Assembly: GCA_009772935.1 (NCBI GenBank) | Contig: WOUR01000001.1 | Span: 124,001-188,000, forward strand | Direction: 5' to 3' | Length of the DNA stretch: 64,000 bases | Origin: Rhodospirillaceae bacterium | GTDB taxonomy: Bacteria; Pseudomonadota; Alphaproteobacteria; Reyranellales; Reyranellaceae | Part shown: positions 34,210-41,972 of the stretch, piece by piece | Layout of the letters: every line of letters begins with the position of its first letter | Position numbering within the stretch: position 1 is the stretch's first letter | Program-made: the position numbers and the translations under genes | Notes under the pieces: generated by a model | What the model was told of the DNA's origin: nothing | What the model saw: the letters and a program-made list of their open reading frames with translations, nothing else | The model's database searches: none

Positions 34210-34218
34210 GACACTACC
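34202..34218. repeat. right terminal inverted repeat
   Basis: CAAATTAGGACACTACC, exact inverse of 29659-29675. It supplies the stop codon of the 64-aa gene on the plus strand and, read inward on the minus strand, a TGA ending the truncated monooxygenase five codons into the element. Confidence 0.93.
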
Positions 34219-34226
34219 GCGCGTGG
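34219..34226. repeat. target-site duplication, right copy
   Basis: GCGCGTGG, identical to 29651-29658. Confidence 0.93.
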
Positions 34227-34851
34227 CGATGAATTTGGTGCCCATATAGGCGAGGTCGCAGCCCAGGGCCTGGGCAGCCGCGACGGCGTGACCGTCGGCC
34301 ATCCCGCCCGCCATCACGACGATCCCGTCCCAGAACGCCCGAACCGCCCGCACGAAGGCGAAGGGATTGGCCCAGCCGGTCTGGCCGCCGGCACCGGCCG
34401 TCAGCAGCACCAGCCCGTCGACACCCGCCGCCACCGCCTTCTCGGCATGACGCACCGACGCCACGTCGGCCAGCACGAGACAGCCCGCGTCCTTCAAGGG
34501 TTTCATCACCGGCTCGGGCGAACCGACCGACGTGATCACGATCTCGGCCTTGTGGCGCAGCACGGCGGCGAGGTCCTCGGGCACGCGCGGGTTGGAGCGA
34601 TGCACGATCAGGTTCGGACACCAGGGCGCGGGCACGCGTCCCTCGGCATCGGCGGAACGCTTGGCGTCGTCTTCCATGTCGGCCAGCCAGATGTCGAGTT
34701 CCTCGACCGTGCGGCAGTTGGCGGTCGGGAACGAGCCGACGACACCCGCGCGGCAGGCGGCCGTCACGAGGGCGGGACCGGAGACGAGGAACATCGGCGC
34801 CGCGATCAGCGGCAGACGGAGGCGATCACGCAGGGAGACAGGCAAGGACAT
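34219..34851 (-). pseudogene. nitronate monooxygenase, 5' fragment (gene split by transposon)
   Basis: The N-terminal 211 codons of an FMN-dependent nitronate monooxygenase/2-nitropropane dioxygenase, which oxidises alkyl nitronates such as propionate 3-nitronate. LPLIAAPMFLVSGPALVTAA is the family N-terminus; LLTAGAGGQTGW and VMAGGMADGH form the phosphate-binding barrel loops. Reading into the transposon adds GSVLI before a stop, giving a 216-aa product without the C-terminal third. The catalytic site is largely in this part, so slight residual activity is conceivable but unlikely. Confidence 0.9.
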
Positions 34852-34909
34852 GGCGCGAGCTTAGCGCAGCGCGCGACGGCACCGAAGATCGCCGTCGGAA
34901 GATCGCGGT

Positions 34910-34938
34910 CGGGCCGTCCCGCACGGCGGGACGGCCCG
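34910..34938. terminator. terminator-like hairpin after the GST gene
   Basis: CGGGCCGTCCCG (34910-34921) with CGGGACGGCCCG (34927-34938), a perfect 12-bp stem with a 5-base loop, 14 bases past the GST stop. No U-tract. Confidence 0.65.
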
Positions 34939-34951
34939 GAAGTTGCTGATA

Positions 34952-35578
34952 TCAGGCCGCGGCCGACAGGCCTTCCTTTTCGAGCACGCGCTGCACGGCC
35001 GGGCGGGCCTTCATGCGCTCATAGTGGGCGGCGACGTTCTTGGGCAGCGGCATCTTCATACGGCCGGCCGCCCAGAAGGAGACGTAGAATAGCGCGGCAT
35101 CGGCCACCGAGAACTTGCCGGCGACGTATTCCTTGCCCTCGAGCGCCTTGTCCATTACGGCGAGGCCCTTCTCCATGATCTCCTTGCCGCGCGCCTTGAC
35201 CTTGTCATGGTCGGCCTCGGTCGGCGCGTAGTTGCCCGGGCGGAACATGCGGCTGAAGCCCTGCATGTGCATGGTCGAGACCGCATAATCCATCGCCTCC
35301 AGCACCCGCGCCTCGCCATCGGCGTCGGTGGGCAGCAGGCCCGCATCGGGATTCTTGCGGGCGAGCCACACGGCGATCGCGGGGAACTCGGTCAGCACGG
35401 AACCGTCGTCGCGCTGCAGGGTCGGCACCTTCGACTTCGGATTGAGCGCCACGAAGTCCGGCCCGTACTGCTCCTGCTTGGCGCCGTCGACCTTGTGCAC
35501 GTCGTAGGGCTTGCCGATCTCCTCCAGCAGGACGTGGATGCCGATCGAGCAGGCCCCGGGCATGTAATAGAGCTTCAT
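34952..35578 (-). CDS. glutathione S-transferase family protein
   Basis: A 208-aa two-domain protein. The N-terminal thioredoxin-like domain (1-80) has YYMPGACSIGIHVLLEE and the cis-Pro plus Glu-Ser-like loop KVPTLQRDDGSVLTEFPAI. The helical C-terminal domain has the conserved FSVADAALFYV (N-capping box). Conjugates or reduces electrophiles with glutathione; the physiological substrate is unknown. ATG 35578 follows GGGAGA. Confidence 0.92.
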   Translation of the reverse strand: MKLYYMPGACSIGIHVLLEEIGKPYDVHKVDGAKQEQYGPDFVALNPKSKVPTLQRDDGSVLTEFPAIAVWLARKNPDAGLLPTDADGEARVLEAMDYAVSTMHMQGFSRMFRPGNYAPTEADHDKVKARGKEIMEKGLAVMDKALEGKEYVAGKFSVADAALFYVSFWAAGRMKMPLPKNVAAHYERMKARPAVQRVLEKEGLSAAA

Positions 35579-35628
35579 GATTCTCTCCCTAAAGCAGGTG
35601 TGTGATGGGGACGTTCACGCTAGCATCG

Positions 35629-35643
35629 CCCCCCCACAGGGGG
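35629..35643 (+). promoter_or_regulatory. leader hairpin near the aldolase start
   Basis: A run of seven C (35629-35635) can pair with GGGGG (35639-35643) over the loop ACA, nine bases before ATG 35652. TAGCAT, a -10-like element, sits just before it (35621-35626). Confidence 0.35.
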
Positions 35644-35651
35644 AAACGACA

Positions 35652-36443
35652 ATGGCAAACACCCGGGCAGGCAGCGGCCTGCGCGCACTCGTCGGCACCA
35701 GGCCCACGAAGATCGGGACATTCCTGTTCGAATTCACCACGCCGGGAATCGGCCAGATCCTGAAGTCGGCGGGCGCCGAATTCGCGGTGCTCGACATGGA
35801 GCATACCGGATTCGGCTTCGATACCGTGCGCCAGGTCGTGCGCTACATGCAGGCCGCGAACCTGCCCCTGGTCGTGCGCGTGCCCTCGCAATCGCGCCAT
35901 CACATCTCGCGGGCGCTCGATACCGGCGCCGATGGCGTGATGGTGCCGATCGTGTCATCGGTCGAGCAGGCCAAAGCGGTGCTCGATGCCGCGAAATACT
36001 GGCCCGACGGCACGCGCGGCGTGGCGCTGGGCCTCGCGCACGAGCGCTTCGCCCTGCGTTCGGAGCCGCTGCTGCCACGCTTTGCCGAACAGAATACACG
36101 CACCGCCATCATCCTGCAGGTCGAGGATCCGCGGGGCGCCGCGGCGGCGGACGAAATCGCCTCGATGCCGGGCGTCGACATGCTGTGGCTCGGCCACAAT
36201 GACCTCACCGTCGCCATGGGCGAGCCCGGCGCCTTCGACCATCCCGACTTCCTGAATGCCGAGAAGGCCACGATCGCGGCCGCGAAGAAGCACGGCAAAT
36301 CCGCCGGCCGTCTCGCCGTCGATGCCAGGCAGGCCGCGCAGTTCGTGAAACTCGGCTACGACTTCGTCTCGATCGCGGGCGACGTCTGGCTGCTGCAACA
36401 GGCCTTCGCCGCCGGCGTCGAGACGATCCGCTCATCGTCCTGA
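35652..36443 (+). CDS. HpcH/HpaI aldolase family protein
   Basis: A 263-aa class II (metal-dependent) pyruvate aldolase. KIGTFLFEFTTPGIGQILKS, AEFAVLDMEHTGF (catalytic region) and DTGADGVMVPIVSSVEQAK are family blocks; ILQVEDPRGAAAADEIA and DMLWLGHNDLTVAMGEPG carry the metal-binding Glu and Asp. Members cleave 4-hydroxy-2-oxo acids such as 2,4-dihydroxyhept-2-ene-1,7-dioate. The specific substrate is unknown. Convergent with the P450 gene, sharing a terminator hairpin. Confidence 0.9.
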   Translation: MANTRAGSGLRALVGTRPTKIGTFLFEFTTPGIGQILKSAGAEFAVLDMEHTGFGFDTVRQVVRYMQAANLPLVVRVPSQSRHHISRALDTGADGVMVPIVSSVEQAKAVLDAAKYWPDGTRGVALGLAHERFALRSEPLLPRFAEQNTRTAIILQVEDPRGAAAADEIASMPGVDMLWLGHNDLTVAMGEPGAFDHPDFLNAEKATIAAAKKHGKSAGRLAVDARQAAQFVKLGYDFVSIAGDVWLLQQAFAAGVETIRSSS

Positions 36444-36462
36444 GTCGAAGAGTCTCAACGGA

Positions 36463-36484
36463 GCGCGCCACTCCAGTGGCGCGC
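36463..36484. terminator. shared convergent terminator hairpin
   Basis: GCGCGCCACT (36463-36472) with AGTGGCGCGC (36475-36484), perfect 10-bp stem, 2-base gap (folds as a shorter stem with a larger loop). Between the aldolase and P450 stops. Confidence 0.65.
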
Positions 36485-36503
36485 CCCAATGAGGCAACGC
36501 GCG

Positions 36504-37703
36504 CTAGTTCCTGATCCTGACGGGCAGCGAGCGGATGCCGCGGATGAAGTTGGAGTAGAGGCGCACCGGCGGCGTGACGACCTCGATCTCGAGGTCGCGC
36601 TTCAGCAGCTCCTCCCACAGAATCCTGATCTGCATCTCGGCCAGCCTGTCGCCGACGCAGCGATGGATGCCGGCGCCGAAGGATAGATGATGGCGCGCCT
36701 TCGGCCGGTCGACCCGGAAACGTTCGGGCTCGTCGATCGCCGTCTCGTCGCGATTGCCCGAGACGTACCACATCACCACCTTGTCGCCGGCGCGGATCTG
36801 CCTCCCGGCCAGTTCGCAATCCGTGCGCGCGGTGCGCCGCATGTGGATCACGGGCGTGGCCCAGCGGATCGTCTCCGACACGAGATTCGCCATCAGCGCC
36901 GGATCGCCCTTCACCTTGTCGACCTCGGCCGGATTGTCGAGCATGGCAATCAGACCGGCGCTCATCGAGTTACGGGTCGTATCGTTGCCGCCGACGATCA
37001 GCAGCCCGAAGTTCCCGATGAACTCGCGGGTCGGCATATTCTTCGTGGCGTCGCTGTGCGCCATCATCGAGATCAGGTCGAAGGTCGGCGGCCGCGCCGC
37101 GCGCTCCTGCCATAGCGCTGCCATCGTCTCGGCCATATGCGTCAACTCGGCCATCCGCTCCTCGTTGCTCTTAACGACGGCGTCCTCGGCCTCGATGTTG
37201 CAGATCGCCACATCCGACCAGTGCGTCAGCTTGCGGCGGTCCGCCTGTGGAAAGTCGAACAGCGTCGCCAGCATCATGGCGGTGAGCTCGGTGGAAACCC
37301 GGTCCGCCCAGTCGAAGGTCTCGCCACGCGGCAGGCCGTCGAGCACCTGGGCGGTGCGCTGGCGGATCAGTCCCTCCATGTTGGCGAGGTTCGACGGGGC
37401 CACGATTGGCGCTACGGTCCTGCGCTGGGCGGTGTGGCGCGGCGGGTCCATGCGGATGAAGTTGGGCAGTTCCTCGCCCTGCGGCTGGTCGGTGATCTGA
37501 ATGCCGCCCAGTTCGGAGGCCGAGGAATAGGTTGCCGGGTCCAGCTCGACCTTCATGATGTCGGCGTAGCGCGTGACCGACCAGTAGGGCCCGAACGGGC
37601 TTTCGGGATGGTAGTGTACCGGGTCTTCGCGCCGCAGCCGGGCAAAGTGCGGGCCCCAGCTATCCTCGCGATACAGGCGGGGCTGGCTGACATCGACATG
37701 CAT
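36504..37703 (-). CDS. cytochrome P450
   Basis: A 399-aa soluble bacterial P450 mono-oxygenase. The I-helix oxygen motif GGNDTTR is at about residue 237, the K-helix ExxR is ETIRWATPV near 272, and the haem loop FGAGIHRCVGDRLAE has the ligand Cys at 349. ATG 37703 is chosen; nine earlier codons are open. No ferredoxin or reductase gene is adjacent, so redox partners are encoded elsewhere. The sequence style resembles the CYP family of terpenoid/steroid or linear-alcohol hydroxylases, but no call is safe. Confidence 0.95.
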   Translation of the reverse strand: MHVDVSQPRLYREDSWGPHFARLRREDPVHYHPESPFGPYWSVTRYADIMKVELDPATYSSASELGGIQITDQPQGEELPNFIRMDPPRHTAQRRTVAPIVAPSNLANMEGLIRQRTAQVLDGLPRGETFDWADRVSTELTAMMLATLFDFPQADRRKLTHWSDVAICNIEAEDAVVKSNEERMAELTHMAETMAALWQERAARPPTFDLISMMAHSDATKNMPTREFIGNFGLLIVGGNDTTRNSMSAGLIAMLDNPAEVDKVKGDPALMANLVSETIRWATPVIHMRRTARTDCELAGRQIRAGDKVVMWYVSGNRDETAIDEPERFRVDRPKARHHLSFGAGIHRCVGDRLAEMQIRILWEELLKRDLEIEVVTPPVRLYSNFIRGIRSLPVRIRN

Positions 37704-37828
37704 GGCGCGCTTCCTCGTTCGTTTCCCCAAGGCGACCTGCGCGCCACGTGCGAGTCAAGGTGATTAGTCGCCGTTTCCCCCGATTTGGCGCGTTGACAGT
37801 GTCGATGCGTCGGCGCAAACCCTCGCCG

Positions 37829-37847
37829 CGCCGCCTCCCAGGCGGCG
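37829..37847 (+). promoter_or_regulatory. hairpin in the kup leader
   Basis: CGCCGCCT-ccc-AGGCGGCG, perfect 8-bp stem ending 10 bases before ATG 37858. Its 3' arm includes AGGCGG, the only Shine-Dalgarno-like run before kup. Confidence 0.35.
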
Positions 37848-37857
37848 TTCGTACATC

Positions 37858-39786
37858 ATGGCCCCAGCCGAACCCTCCCAGACCCAGACCAGCGCCGACG
37901 CCGCGCCGGCCCCCACCGCCCCCCACCATCCGGCGGGGACGGCGCTCGTCGTCGGCGCCCTGGGCGTCGTCTTTGGCGATATCGGCACCAGCCCGCTCTA
38001 CGCGCTACGCGAAACCTTCCTGCACGGCTCCGGCATGGCGCCGACGCCCGACCATGTGTTCGGCGTCCTCTCCATGCTGTTCTGGGCGGTCACGCTCACC
38101 GTCACGATCAAGTACGTCGCGCTCATCATGCGTGCCGACAACAAGGGCGAGGGTGGCGTGCTGGCGCTTGCGACCCTGGCGTCCCGGGGGCTGAACGGGA
38201 GGGCCCCGAAGGTCCGGATCGGCATCATCATCCTGGCCGTCATCGGCCTCGCGCTCTTCTATGGCGATGCCATGATAACGCCGGCAATCTCGGTAATGAG
38301 CGCCGTCGAGGGACTGTCCGCCGTAACGCCGGCGTTCACGCCGTTCGTCATTCCCCTCGCCCTCGTCATCCTCGTCGGCCTCTTCATGCTGCAGGCCCGG
38401 GGCACGGCCGATGTGGGCCGTCTGTTCGGCCCGGTCATGTTCGTCTGGTTCCTGGTCCTGGGCGTGCTGGGGGCGTGGCAGATCGCGAAGAACCCGGTGG
38501 TGCTGGAAGCGATCAACCCGATTCATGCCTACTATCTGGTCACTGACCAGGGTTTCGGCATCTTCTGGGCCTTCGGTTCGATCGTGCTGGCCGTCACGGG
38601 CGCGGAGGCGCTCTATGCCGACATGGGCCATTTCGGCCGCAGGCCGATCCGGATCGGCTGGTTCGGCATCGTCATGCCGGGCCTCCTGCTCAATTATTTC
38701 GGCCAGGGTGCGCTGATCATCGAGAACCCGGCCGTGATCCATCAGGTCTTCTTCGAACTGGTGCCGACCGACTACATCATCTTCCTGGTGGTCCTCTCCA
38801 CGCTGGCGACCGTGATCGCCTCGCAGGCGGTGATCACCGGCGTGTTCTCGCTGACCCGGCAGGCGATCCAGCTGGGCTACCTGCCGCGCATGGAGATCCA
38901 CCACACGTCCGAAACGGCGATCGGCCAGATTTACATCCCGAGGGTGAACTGGCTGCTGATGTCCTGCATCATCGCCCTCGTGGTCGGCTTCGGATCGTCC
39001 GGGGCGCTGGCCGGCGCGTACGGCCTCGCCGTGACCGGCGCGATGCTGGTCGATGCGGCGCTCGCCATGGCGGTCGCGATTCTGGTCTGGCGCTGGTCGT
39101 GGCCGCTGGCCGCGGCGGTGTTCGGCTTCCTCGCCATCCCCGACCTCGCCTTCTTCATCGCCAACGCGCTGAAGATTCCCGACGGCGGCTGGCTGCCCCT
39201 GATCGTGGCGTTCCTGATCTACTTCACGATCACGACCTGGCGGCGCGGCCGCAAGATGGTCGCGACGGAGCTGAGCGAGGGCTCCTTGCCGCTGAAGCAG
39301 TTCCTCGAACGCATGGAGCGCGCACCGGACCGCGTCGCGGGCACCGCCGTCTTCCTGACCGCCGATGCGAGCCACACCCCCGCCGCCTTCCTGCACAATC
39401 TCAAGCACAACAAGGTCCTGCACGAGCGCATCATCATCCTGCAGGTCGACACGATGGACGTGCCGGTCGTCTCCGACGCCAACAGGGTCGAGGTCGAGCG
39501 GCTGGGCAAGGGCTTCCACACGGTGATCGCCCATTACGGCTTCACCGAGCAGCCCGACATTCCCGAGGCGCTGCGCGCCTGCCGTCCGCACGGCATCGCC
39601 TACGACGAGATGGAGACCTCGTTCTTCCTCGGCCGCGAGACGCTGGTGCCGTCGCAGCATTCCAGGCTCGGCCGCTGGCGCCGCGACTGGTTCATCTCGC
39701 TTTCCCATTCGGCCTCGGCCACCAAGACCTTCTTCCGTATCCCGCCCAACCGCGCTATCGAACTCGGCAACCAGATCCAGATCTGA
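37858..39786 (+). CDS. kup: Kup family potassium uptake transporter
   Basis: A 642-aa K+/H+ symporter. The hallmark GVVFGDIGTSPLYALRETF is at about residues 38-56 and YGDAMITPAISVMSAVEGL follows. About 12 transmembrane helices end near residue 470. The C-terminal cytosolic domain carries GTAVFLTADASHTPAAF. The N-terminal 25 residues are Pro/Ala-rich and probably disordered. Leads a three-gene operon with a hydrolase (11 bases) and a GNAT gene (overlap). Confidence 0.96.
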   Translation: MAPAEPSQTQTSADAAPAPTAPHHPAGTALVVGALGVVFGDIGTSPLYALRETFLHGSGMAPTPDHVFGVLSMLFWAVTLTVTIKYVALIMRADNKGEGGVLALATLASRGLNGRAPKVRIGIIILAVIGLALFYGDAMITPAISVMSAVEGLSAVTPAFTPFVIPLALVILVGLFMLQARGTADVGRLFGPVMFVWFLVLGVLGAWQIAKNPVVLEAINPIHAYYLVTDQGFGIFWAFGSIVLAVTGAEALYADMGHFGRRPIRIGWFGIVMPGLLLNYFGQGALIIENPAVIHQVFFELVPTDYIIFLVVLSTLATVIASQAVITGVFSLTRQAIQLGYLPRMEIHHTSETAIGQIYIPRVNWLLMSCIIALVVGFGSSGALAGAYGLAVTGAMLVDAALAMAVAILVWRWSWPLAAAVFGFLAIPDLAFFIANALKIPDGGWLPLIVAFLIYFTITTWRRGRKMVATELSEGSLPLKQFLERMERAPDRVAGTAVFLTADASHTPAAFLHNLKHNKVLHERIIILQVDTMDVPVVSDANRVEVERLGKGFHTVIAHYGFTEQPDIPEALRACRPHGIAYDEMETSFFLGRETLVPSQHSRLGRWRRDWFISLSHSASATKTFFRIPPNRAIELGNQIQI

Positions 39787-39797
39787 GGCCGCCCGCC

Positions 39798-40496
39798 ATG
39801 CCGCGTTCTCCGCTCCTGCTGCTGCCGGGCCTGCTCAACACGCACCGCGTCTTCGCCCCGCAGATCGAGGCCCTGGCGGACGTCGCCGACTTCACCATTC
39901 CCGAACTCTGGCACCACGACACGATGGCGGCGATGGCCGAAGCTGCCCTCGCCGAGGCGCCGTCGACCTTCGCCCTGTGCGGCTTCTCGATGGGCGGGTA
40001 CGTCGCCTTCGAGATCTTCCGCCGCGCGCCGGAGCGGGTCGAGCGCATCGCCCTGATCGACACGCAGGCCGGTCCCGATTCGCCCGAGACGGCCGCGCGG
40101 CGGCGCGGCTTCATCGAGCAGACGCGGATCGGCCGGTTCCACGGCATTCACCCGACCCTGTTGCCGCAACTCGTCCATCCGTCGAGGGTTGCCGACGAGA
40201 GCATCACCCGGCCGCTCCTCGACATGGCGAGCGAGATCGGCGGCGACGGCTTCGTGCGCCAGCAACAGGCGATCCTCGGTCGCGCCGACAGCCGTCCGCT
40301 GCTGGTCGAGATCGAGATGCCCGCCCTCGTGATCGTGGGCCGCGAGGATTTGGTCACGCCCCTGTCGCGCGCGCAGCAGATGGCCAGCGACATTGCCAAT
40401 GCCCGCCTCGAGGTCATCGACGACTCTGGACACATGACACCGCTGGAGAAACCGGCCGAGGTCTCGGCCGCCCTGAGGAGATGGCTGACGCAATGA
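39798..40496 (+). CDS. alpha/beta hydrolase
   Basis: A 232-aa hydrolase. LLLPGLLNTHRVF provides the oxyanion loop, CGFSMGGYVAFE has the nucleophile Ser (GFSMGG, about residue 63), REDLVTPLS the Asp, and DDSGHMTPLEKP the catalytic His. It may act as an esterase or thioesterase; substrate unknown. 11 bases follow kup, and its TGA overlaps the ATG of the next gene (ATGA at 40493-40496). Confidence 0.9.
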   Translation: MPRSPLLLLPGLLNTHRVFAPQIEALADVADFTIPELWHHDTMAAMAEAALAEAPSTFALCGFSMGGYVAFEIFRRAPERVERIALIDTQAGPDSPETAARRRGFIEQTRIGRFHGIHPTLLPQLVHPSRVADESITRPLLDMASEIGGDGFVRQQQAILGRADSRPLLVEIEMPALVIVGREDLVTPLSRAQQMASDIANARLEVIDDSGHMTPLEKPAEVSAALRRWLTQ

Positions 40497-40894
40497 ACAC
40501 GATCTACGCCCGCGAGGATCATCTCGGCGCCGACGAATACATCGACGTCGTGGCCAAGTCGGGCCTGAACCGCCCCATCGCCGACCGCCCCCGCGTCGAA
40601 CAGATGCTGAAGCACGCCAACCTGATCCTGACGGCGCGCCAGGACGGCAGGCTGGTGGGTTTCGCACGCTCCCTCACCGATTTCTGCTTCTGCTGCTATC
40701 TCTCCGACCTCGCGGTCGACAAGGCGTGCCAGGGACAGGGAATCGGCCGCCGGCTGATCGAGGAGACCCGCACCGCCGCGGGCGGGGCCCAGACCACCAC
40801 CCTGCTGCTCTCGGCGCCGACGGCAATGACCTTCTATGAAGGCATCAAGATGCCCAAGGCCGACAACTGCTTCCTGTATCGTCGGCAGGCTTGA
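40493..40894 (+). CDS. GNAT N-acetyltransferase
   Basis: A 133-aa compact acetyltransferase. The acetyl-CoA loop is QGQGIGRRLIEETR (about residues 80-93), preceded by CCYLSDLAVDKACQG. The FYEGIKMPKADNCF end is typical of small GNATs. Acceptor unknown. Start overlaps the hydrolase stop, so translation is coupled. Confidence 0.88.
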   Translation: MNTIYAREDHLGADEYIDVVAKSGLNRPIADRPRVEQMLKHANLILTARQDGRLVGFARSLTDFCFCCYLSDLAVDKACQGQGIGRRLIEETRTAAGGAQTTTLLLSAPTAMTFYEGIKMPKADNCFLYRRQA

Positions 40895-40931
40895 CCGACA
40901 TCAAAGGGCGAAACGCCGAATGGTTCTAGGT

Positions 40932-40957
40932 CTCCACGCAGCAACAGACGCGTGGAG
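40932..40957 (+). promoter_or_regulatory. leader hairpin covering the Shine-Dalgarno of the exporter operon
   Basis: CTCCACGC (40932-40939) pairs perfectly with GCGTGGAG (40950-40957) over a 10-base loop. The 3' arm holds the GGAG site six bases before ATG 40964. TCTAGGT lies just before the left arm. Confidence 0.45.
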
Positions 40958-40963
40958 TACGGA

Positions 40964-41965
40964 ATGCCCCAGTCGCCCCGCCGCTGGCCGATCCTGATCG
41001 CGCTGCTCGCCGTGGCGCTGGCCGCTGGCGGCGGCGCGTACCGTTACTGGCCGCGGGCCCAACCGACGTTCCTCACGCTGTACGGCAATGTCGATGTCCG
41101 CCAGGTCGATCTCGCCTTCAACGCCAGCGGCCGCCTGCAGGCGCTGCACAAGGAGGAAGGCGACGCGGTGAAGGCCGGCGAAACGGTGGCGATCATGGAG
41201 GCCGACACCTATCGCGACGCCGTGGCCCTGGCCCGTGCCCGGCTCGACGCGCAGCGCGCGGTGGTGGACCGCCTCGAAGCCGGCAGCCGTCCCGAGGAGA
41301 TCGCCCGGGACCGCGCCCAGGTCGACGCCAACAAAGCCGCCGTCGCCGATGCCGAACTCCTGCTCAAGCGACGGACGGAGCTGGTGGCCAGCGGCAACGT
41401 CTCGCGCCAGCTCTACGACGAGGCGAAGAACGCCTACGATTCGGCGCGCGCCCGTCTCGACCTTTCCCAGCAGGTCTCGAGGCTGACCGAACTCGGCCCC
41501 CGCCGCGAGGACATCGAGCAGGCGAAAGCCCTGGTGCGGTCGGAGGACTCGATCGTCTCGCTGGCGGAGCGGCGGCTTGCCGACACGGTGCTGAAATCGC
41601 CGGCCGACGGAGTCGTGCTCAGCCGCATCGTCGAGCCTGGCGCGATGGTCAGCCCCGCCAATCCGATCTTCACCCTGTCGCTCACCGACAAGGTCTGGGT
41701 CCGTACTTACGTGTCCGAGCCTGATCTCGGTCGCATCCGGCCCGGAATGGCGGTCACGGTCTTCACCGACACGGATCCCAGCCGTCCCTACGAGGGCTGG
41801 ATCGGCTTCATCTCCCCCACGGCCGAGTTCACGCCGAAGACCGTGGAGACCACCGAGCTGCGCACGCAGCTCGTCTATCGCCTGAGGGTGTTCATCAAGA
41901 ATCCCGACGATCGCCTGCGCCAGGGCATGCCGGTCACGGTCCGCGTCCCGCTGGGCGCCGGCTAG
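40964..41965 (+). CDS. HlyD family membrane fusion protein (YbhG-like)
   Basis: A 333-aa periplasmic adaptor anchored by one N-terminal helix (about residues 9-27). The first biotinyl-lipoyl half is GNVDVRQVDLAFNASGRL; a long coiled coil spans about 75-195; the second lipoyl half is VLKSPADGVVLSRIVEPGAMV; then a beta-barrel. It bridges inner-membrane exporter and outer-membrane channel. First gene of the ABC exporter operon, 7 bases before the ATPase gene. Start ATG 40964 follows GGAG. Confidence 0.92.
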   Translation: MPQSPRRWPILIALLAVALAAGGGAYRYWPRAQPTFLTLYGNVDVRQVDLAFNASGRLQALHKEEGDAVKAGETVAIMEADTYRDAVALARARLDAQRAVVDRLEAGSRPEEIARDRAQVDANKAAVADAELLLKRRTELVASGNVSRQLYDEAKNAYDSARARLDLSQQVSRLTELGPRREDIEQAKALVRSEDSIVSLAERRLADTVLKSPADGVVLSRIVEPGAMVSPANPIFTLSLTDKVWVRTYVSEPDLGRIRPGMAVTVFTDTDPSRPYEGWIGFISPTAEFTPKTVETTELRTQLVYRLRVFIKNPDDRLRQGMPVTVRVPLGAG

Positions 41966-41972
41966 GCCGGCC

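Larger units (their letters stand above)
29659..34218. mobile_element. 4,560-bp IS1-family transposon with passenger genes
   Basis: Bounded by perfect 17-bp inverted repeats and flanked by 8-bp duplications, it splits a nitronate monooxygenase gene. It holds one IS1-type DDE transposase (32929-33753) and eight further genes, all kept inside the repeats. Ordinary IS1-family elements are 0.7-1.2 kb; this one carries about 3.5 kb of cargo, making it a 'transporter IS'. The middle (30.7-32.6 kb) is visibly less GC-rich than the chromosome, consistent with acquired DNA. Ends, duplication and transposase are all intact, so it may be active. Confidence 0.93.

Noticed and set aside
29659..34218. Prophage remnant or integrative island
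   Set aside because: No integrase, tRNA target, phage structural or lysis gene; the ends, duplication and DDE transposase define a transposon instead.
37793..37820. TTGACA before kup as a promoter
   Set aside because: A consensus -35 is present at 37793-37798, but no -10-like sequence lies at 16-18 bases, so I did not list it as a promoter.
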